Origin: Anthopleura xanthogrammica
Taxonomy: Eukaryota > Cnidaria > Anthozoa > Actiniaria > Actiniidae
Reading direction: 5' to 3'
Assembly: GCA_964019055.1 (NCBI GenBank)
Contig: OZ025207.1
Location: 1,033,001-1,097,000, forward strand
Length of the DNA: 64,000 nt
The notes under the pieces are model-generated. The model was not told the DNA's origin. It saw nothing but the letters and a program-made list of their open reading frames with translations, and did not search any database. A program made the position numbers and the translations under genes. The number at the start of each line of letters is the position of its first letter. The first letter of the stretch is position 1. Shown here in pieces: positions 62,470-64,000 of the stretch.

Positions 62470-64000
62470 ATTTTTAAAAGGCATATGCAAATCTAAATCT
62501 AAATCTGTAAGATGAGGAATGTTTGAAGCTGGTGAACTTATATTTAGTAATGGTAATTTTATAAACTCAGTAATCCTATTTACAGTGCTATCATTGGAAG
62601 TAGAGTTCGTAGTTATGTTATAAAGAATGTTGTATTCATTTATGCTGGCCTGTAATGTCTTCAGGTCATCTTTGCTCTGTGGATTACAACGGCTCTGAAA
62701 TTTTCATCCTTCCTGAGATATCTCTTCCCATTAGAAGCCCAGATAAAGGTAAGAATTTTAACTGAAACACTTTCCAGTTTGCACTGAGCCAAACAAACGT
62801 ACATCTTGTACACTAAATGCTAAACTCATACGGCACGAATTTTAACTGAAACAAATTCCAGTACACAGCCAAACACTAAAACACTTGAGCACTAAATGAA
62901 GAACGCATTCAGCAAGAACTTTAACTGAAACACTAAACAAAATAAATTTCCACTGAACGCCGAGTTCAGCTTTCGCCAAACAAACATTAGCTGGCAAACA
63001 ATGAAACGTGGCACAAATTTCCAAAACGGAAAATATGCGGCGAACAATAACGCTGAACTTATTCAGCAGCCAAACAACATATATAAATGAAGATATACAC
63101 ACATATATCACAAACCTAATTGTGTAGGACAATTGATTTCACAGTGGCACGCTTCCAACTCGCTGATATTATTGTGGTTAATTCGAGTCTGAGTTCGGTT
63201 TACTGAATTGACTTGACCTTCGTCCACTTCATTCAGCAATAACTTAATACAAGCGGTAAAAACTGTACAAAAAAGGACATAAACATTACAAAGTAAACAC
63301 TACAGGAAATAAATTTTCTACTTACAATCGTGCCGTGTAAAAAGAGAAAGAAAAACAATAACAAACTTGACTATTGACGAAGTGTCCCAAACGAACTGGT
63401 CACATGCTCTGTAAAACACTAGCACGAGGTGTGCACGTGATGTGCCTGAGGCACAGGAGGCCCAAACACTAATCTTGAAAACTCTGACCATGGGCTACAC
63501 ACATGGTTCGTGTCCTCCGCAGGGAGCGAATTATTATCTTTGGAGTTTCAATGTTTGATGTTCTTGGTCTTGCGGATTTGGGCAACTAACAATGAATTAT
63601 GAGCATGTTGCTTGTTGTATTGTTATTTTTTTAAACATATTTATATGTGTGTAATAAAAAGAACTTGAACTTGAATATATAGTCTTGCATATCATTAAAT
63701 CATCTCCCGTGGGATTATGTGGCCAGTTTGAATAGTTGTAGTTTTACAAACAAAAATGTGATTTAACATTTCAGCAATGCCACATAAAAGAGCTATGAGA
63801 AATATGCAATTCTTATCTTTTCAAATTCCTCCAGGAATACTATTTATAACTTAACAGCGGCTTGCTGTAAATCCCACCTATACCTATGCAGGATAGAAAA
63901 AGCCGATTTTCTCATACTTTGTCATCAGAATAAAGATCTCAGGTAACTTGTCTCAAATATCTAACTTTGGGGTTATTTGGGTTTTTATTTTTTAGTTGAG
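62470..64000. other. Right end of window, no gene seen
   Basis: AT-rich. At 62770-62970 the sequence (TTTTAACTGAAACA(C/A)..CCAAACACTAAA) is repetitive in a loose way: ACTGAAACACT words appear three times. No domain or clear exon was recognised. Confidence 0.45.

Overview
The window looks like nuclear DNA of an anthozoan cnidarian, most likely a stony coral or a close relative. This is inferred from AT-rich sequence, short split exons with consensus GT/AG borders, secreted or adhesion-type domains (Ig, EGF, PAN), and a dense load of L2/CR1-like LINEs, Penelope, DIRS, BEL/Pao and Ty3 fragments, tRNA-derived SINEs and many foldback MITEs. Nothing looks bacterial: no operons, and no rRNA or intact tRNA genes. 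All coordinates were read by eye, so repeat borders may be off by several bases.

Region 1-18.7 kb is a broken inverted duplication. Paralogous Ig exons lie on the minus strand at 308-1690 and on the plus strand at 16099-18638. Matching non-coding DNA lies at 2755-2920 and 14690-14880. On the right arm the I-set exon is duplicated again in tandem with a period of about 1.14 kb. The two copies differ at 13 codons and every difference changes the amino acid. The space between the arms holds a second inverted repeat (6020-6672 against 7925-8555), a stack of foldback MITEs, two minisatellites, and an L2/CR1-type LINE (9870 to about 13640) that sits inside an older TIR element. The LINE has a long open ORF2 whose start carries a 2A-like ribosome-skipping motif.

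Region 18.7-34 kb has little host coding sequence. It holds MITEs, a 57-bp tandem repeat, a 2.6-kb foldback structure (24.4-27.0 kb), relics of a tyrosine-recombinase element and a Ty3 integrase, one probable host exon near 31.4 kb, and a tRNA-derived SINE. Region 34.8-37 kb carries exons of a minus-strand PAN-EGF-cbEGF gene.

Region 37.5-40.5 kb is a DIRS retrotransposon with an intact tyrosine recombinase but a damaged gag-RT part. Downstream of the recombinase lie five short hairpins with a constant 14-nt loop and stems that change in a compensating way; this is the least familiar signal in the window. Region 40.8-50.0 kb is bounded by inverted repeats of about 106 bp. It holds a 12-exon minus-strand gene resembling HMGXB3-like/KDZ-like transposases, complete from ATG to stop but with two frameshifts, so it is probably a recently dead DNA transposon.

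Region 50.7-63 kb is stacked retroelements: a plus-strand LINE interrupted by a minus-strand Penelope fragment, an orphan exon at 53.8 kb, a BEL/Pao element that has lost RT and RNase H, a Ty3 integrase relic, and a second, more decayed DIRS copy. The genes do not form one pathway. The window is a host-gene-poor landscape in which Ig and EGF/PAN exons lie between successive transposon insertions.
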